A stretch of DNA of 22,513 nt, from positions 1 through 22,513 of IMG/VR virus record IMGVR_UViG_3300003690_000083. One strand, written 5' to 3'. The position numbers were made by a program, and so were the translations under genes. This document shows positions 21,650-22,513 of this stretch, in pieces (position 1 is the first letter of the stretch; the number at the start of each line of letters is the position of its first letter). Under the pieces are notes generated by a model. The model was not told where the DNA came from. It did no database searches and saw only the letters and a program-made list of their open reading frames with translations. The DNA comes from a virus.

Positions 21650-22513
21650 ATGCTATTTCAGGTGTTGGATTCTAAATCTGACTGTGTTGGATATTTCGCC
21701 GACAATACTATAACTTCCACTTCCCATCTTCCGATGGAAGGGTCTACGTGGGAGTACTCAGAACATTTAGGCGGCAAGAATTATGAGATAGGGCGTATTT
21801 ATAGCCATGGAGCGTCCCTTACAGACGTTTGTCCAGAAGATATGAAACAGGACTGGGAGGAGATTAAAAAGACTCTTAAATCTTGTCTTAAGGCCTTTAA
21901 GACAGCTCACCTTTCTTTGAACGAGAACTGTTTTTACGACGTATTGCCGGAGTATTTTTTGTTTGAGTACATGAACGCGAAAAATAAAATTACACGACAC
22001 GTTTTAGAGACCTACCCCCGCCCTAAAAACTATCAGCTTACCTACAATCTCATAGAAATGCTTAGTACGATTCGTGGGCAGCTTTTAAATATTGATATAG
22101 GTCCCATTAAGCATCTTTTAAGCTCGGTACGTGGAAAGAACTTTCATCGGACGTTACAAACTGTCAAACACACTTGCGACTACAATCCATGGGGGACTAT
22201 AACGGGACGCCTCTCGACGACTCCCTGTAGTTTCCCCATTCTTACTATGAATAAGGAGTTCCGCGCGTGTATTAGGCCGAAGAACGACTGGTTGTTGGAG
22301 CTTGATTTTAATGCGGCAGAGTTGCGCACCCTCTTGGCTCTTGCTGGGGTAGAACAACCAAAGAATGATATCCATGACTGGAATGTAAAGAACATTTTTG
22401 GTGGTAAGCTGACCCGCGAAGAGGCTAAAGTAAAGACCTTCGCGTGGTTATATTCTACGAAGAAAAACAAGGCCTTAGAACGGCTATATAACAAGAATTT
22501 GGTACGAAATAAG
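21650..22513 (+). CDS. Family A DNA polymerase, apparently lacking 3'-5' exonuclease domain (partial)
   Basis: 288 codons without a stop; the gene runs off the window. ATG with AGGAGGG (21640-21646) that overlaps the preceding stop. Polymerase family A motifs appear in order: TGRLSTT (T185-R187-L188; E. coli Pol I has TGRLSS), a SFPILTMNKEFRACIRP segment (the QNIP region), motif A LDFNAAELR with catalytic D219 and E224, DIH (240-242), and motif B R256-x3-K260-x3-F264-x3-Y268. The F at 264 is the residue that in Pol I and Taq favours discrimination against dideoxynucleotides. The O helix ends YS rather than YG. Motif C lies beyond the window. Only about 184 residues precede TGRL, too few for exonuclease plus thumb, and no DxE exonuclease motif is seen. 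Expected role: phage DNA replication. Unusual: it lies in the late structural operon. Confidence 0.85.
   Translation, partial: MLFQVLDSKSDCVGYFADNTITSTSHLPMEGSTWEYSEHLGGKNYEIGRIYSHGASLTDVCPEDMKQDWEEIKKTLKSCLKAFKTAHLSLNENCFYDVLPEYFLFEYMNAKNKITRHVLETYPRPKNYQLTYNLIEMLSTIRGQLLNIDIGPIKHLLSSVRGKNFHRTLQTVKHTCDYNPWGTITGRLSTTPCSFPILTMNKEFRACIRPKNDWLLELDFNAAELRTLLALAGVEQPKNDIHDWNVKNIFGGKLTREEAKVKTFAWLYSTKKNKALERLYNKNLVRNK

Noticed and set aside
1-22513. tRNA genes, CRISPR arrays, insertion sequences, att sites
   Set aside because: No spacer-repeat pattern, cloverleaf-like segment, transposase or terminal inverted repeats were found. Gaps between genes are too short for most of these.

Overview
The window reads as one rightward-transcribed stretch of a contractile-tailed (myovirus) phage genome of the broad T4-like structural superfamily. 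All credible genes are on the + strand, packed with gaps of 0-90 bases. No tRNA, CRISPR array, integrase or insertion sequence is seen. The order scaffold, gp23-like capsid, gp13-like neck protein, gp15-like tail terminator, sheath, tube, gp26-like protein, tape measure, baseplate and hub is T4-like in content but compressed and rearranged. Combined with an unusual family A DNA polymerase of a type I associate with marine phages, it suggests an uncultured environmental (possibly marine) phage. The host cannot be read from this sequence.

Head region (1-3650): the 3' end of an unidentified gene, a 65-aa unknown, an acidic coiled-coil prohead scaffold protein (gp22-like) and the major capsid protein (gp23-like). 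The capsid gene has a perfect ribosome binding site, a candidate maturation cleavage site at E59/A60, and is followed by a strong intrinsic terminator. Neck and tail region (3679-9577): gp13-like neck protein, gp15-like tail terminator/sheath stabiliser, an oversized 955-aa sheath and the tube protein.

Tail assembly region (9607-14658): a gp26-like zinc-ribbon protein whose 3' end overlaps a start-less +1 frame. A run of seven T just before a Trp codon offers a programmed frameshift, in the place where many phages carry a frameshifted tail-assembly chaperone. A second terminator, a 108-aa unknown and a 1198-aa tape measure protein follow. Baseplate region (14669-21640): a tube-proximal baseplate protein, a gp53-like LysM-fold protein, a 1487-aa hub protein with an inserted SGNH/GDSL hydrolase domain, and a 429-aa unknown. 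The window ends inside a family A DNA polymerase gene (from 21650) that seems to have no room for a 3'-5' exonuclease domain.

The motif CTATTTA was found by eye four times on the + strand, each time in a short intergenic gap (600, 3645, 5923, 10699). Two copies lie directly behind the two terminators. I propose it as the phage's own late-promoter element. The strongest leads are this motif, the SGNH domain inside the hub, the predicted +1 frameshift, and the replication polymerase joined to a late structural operon.
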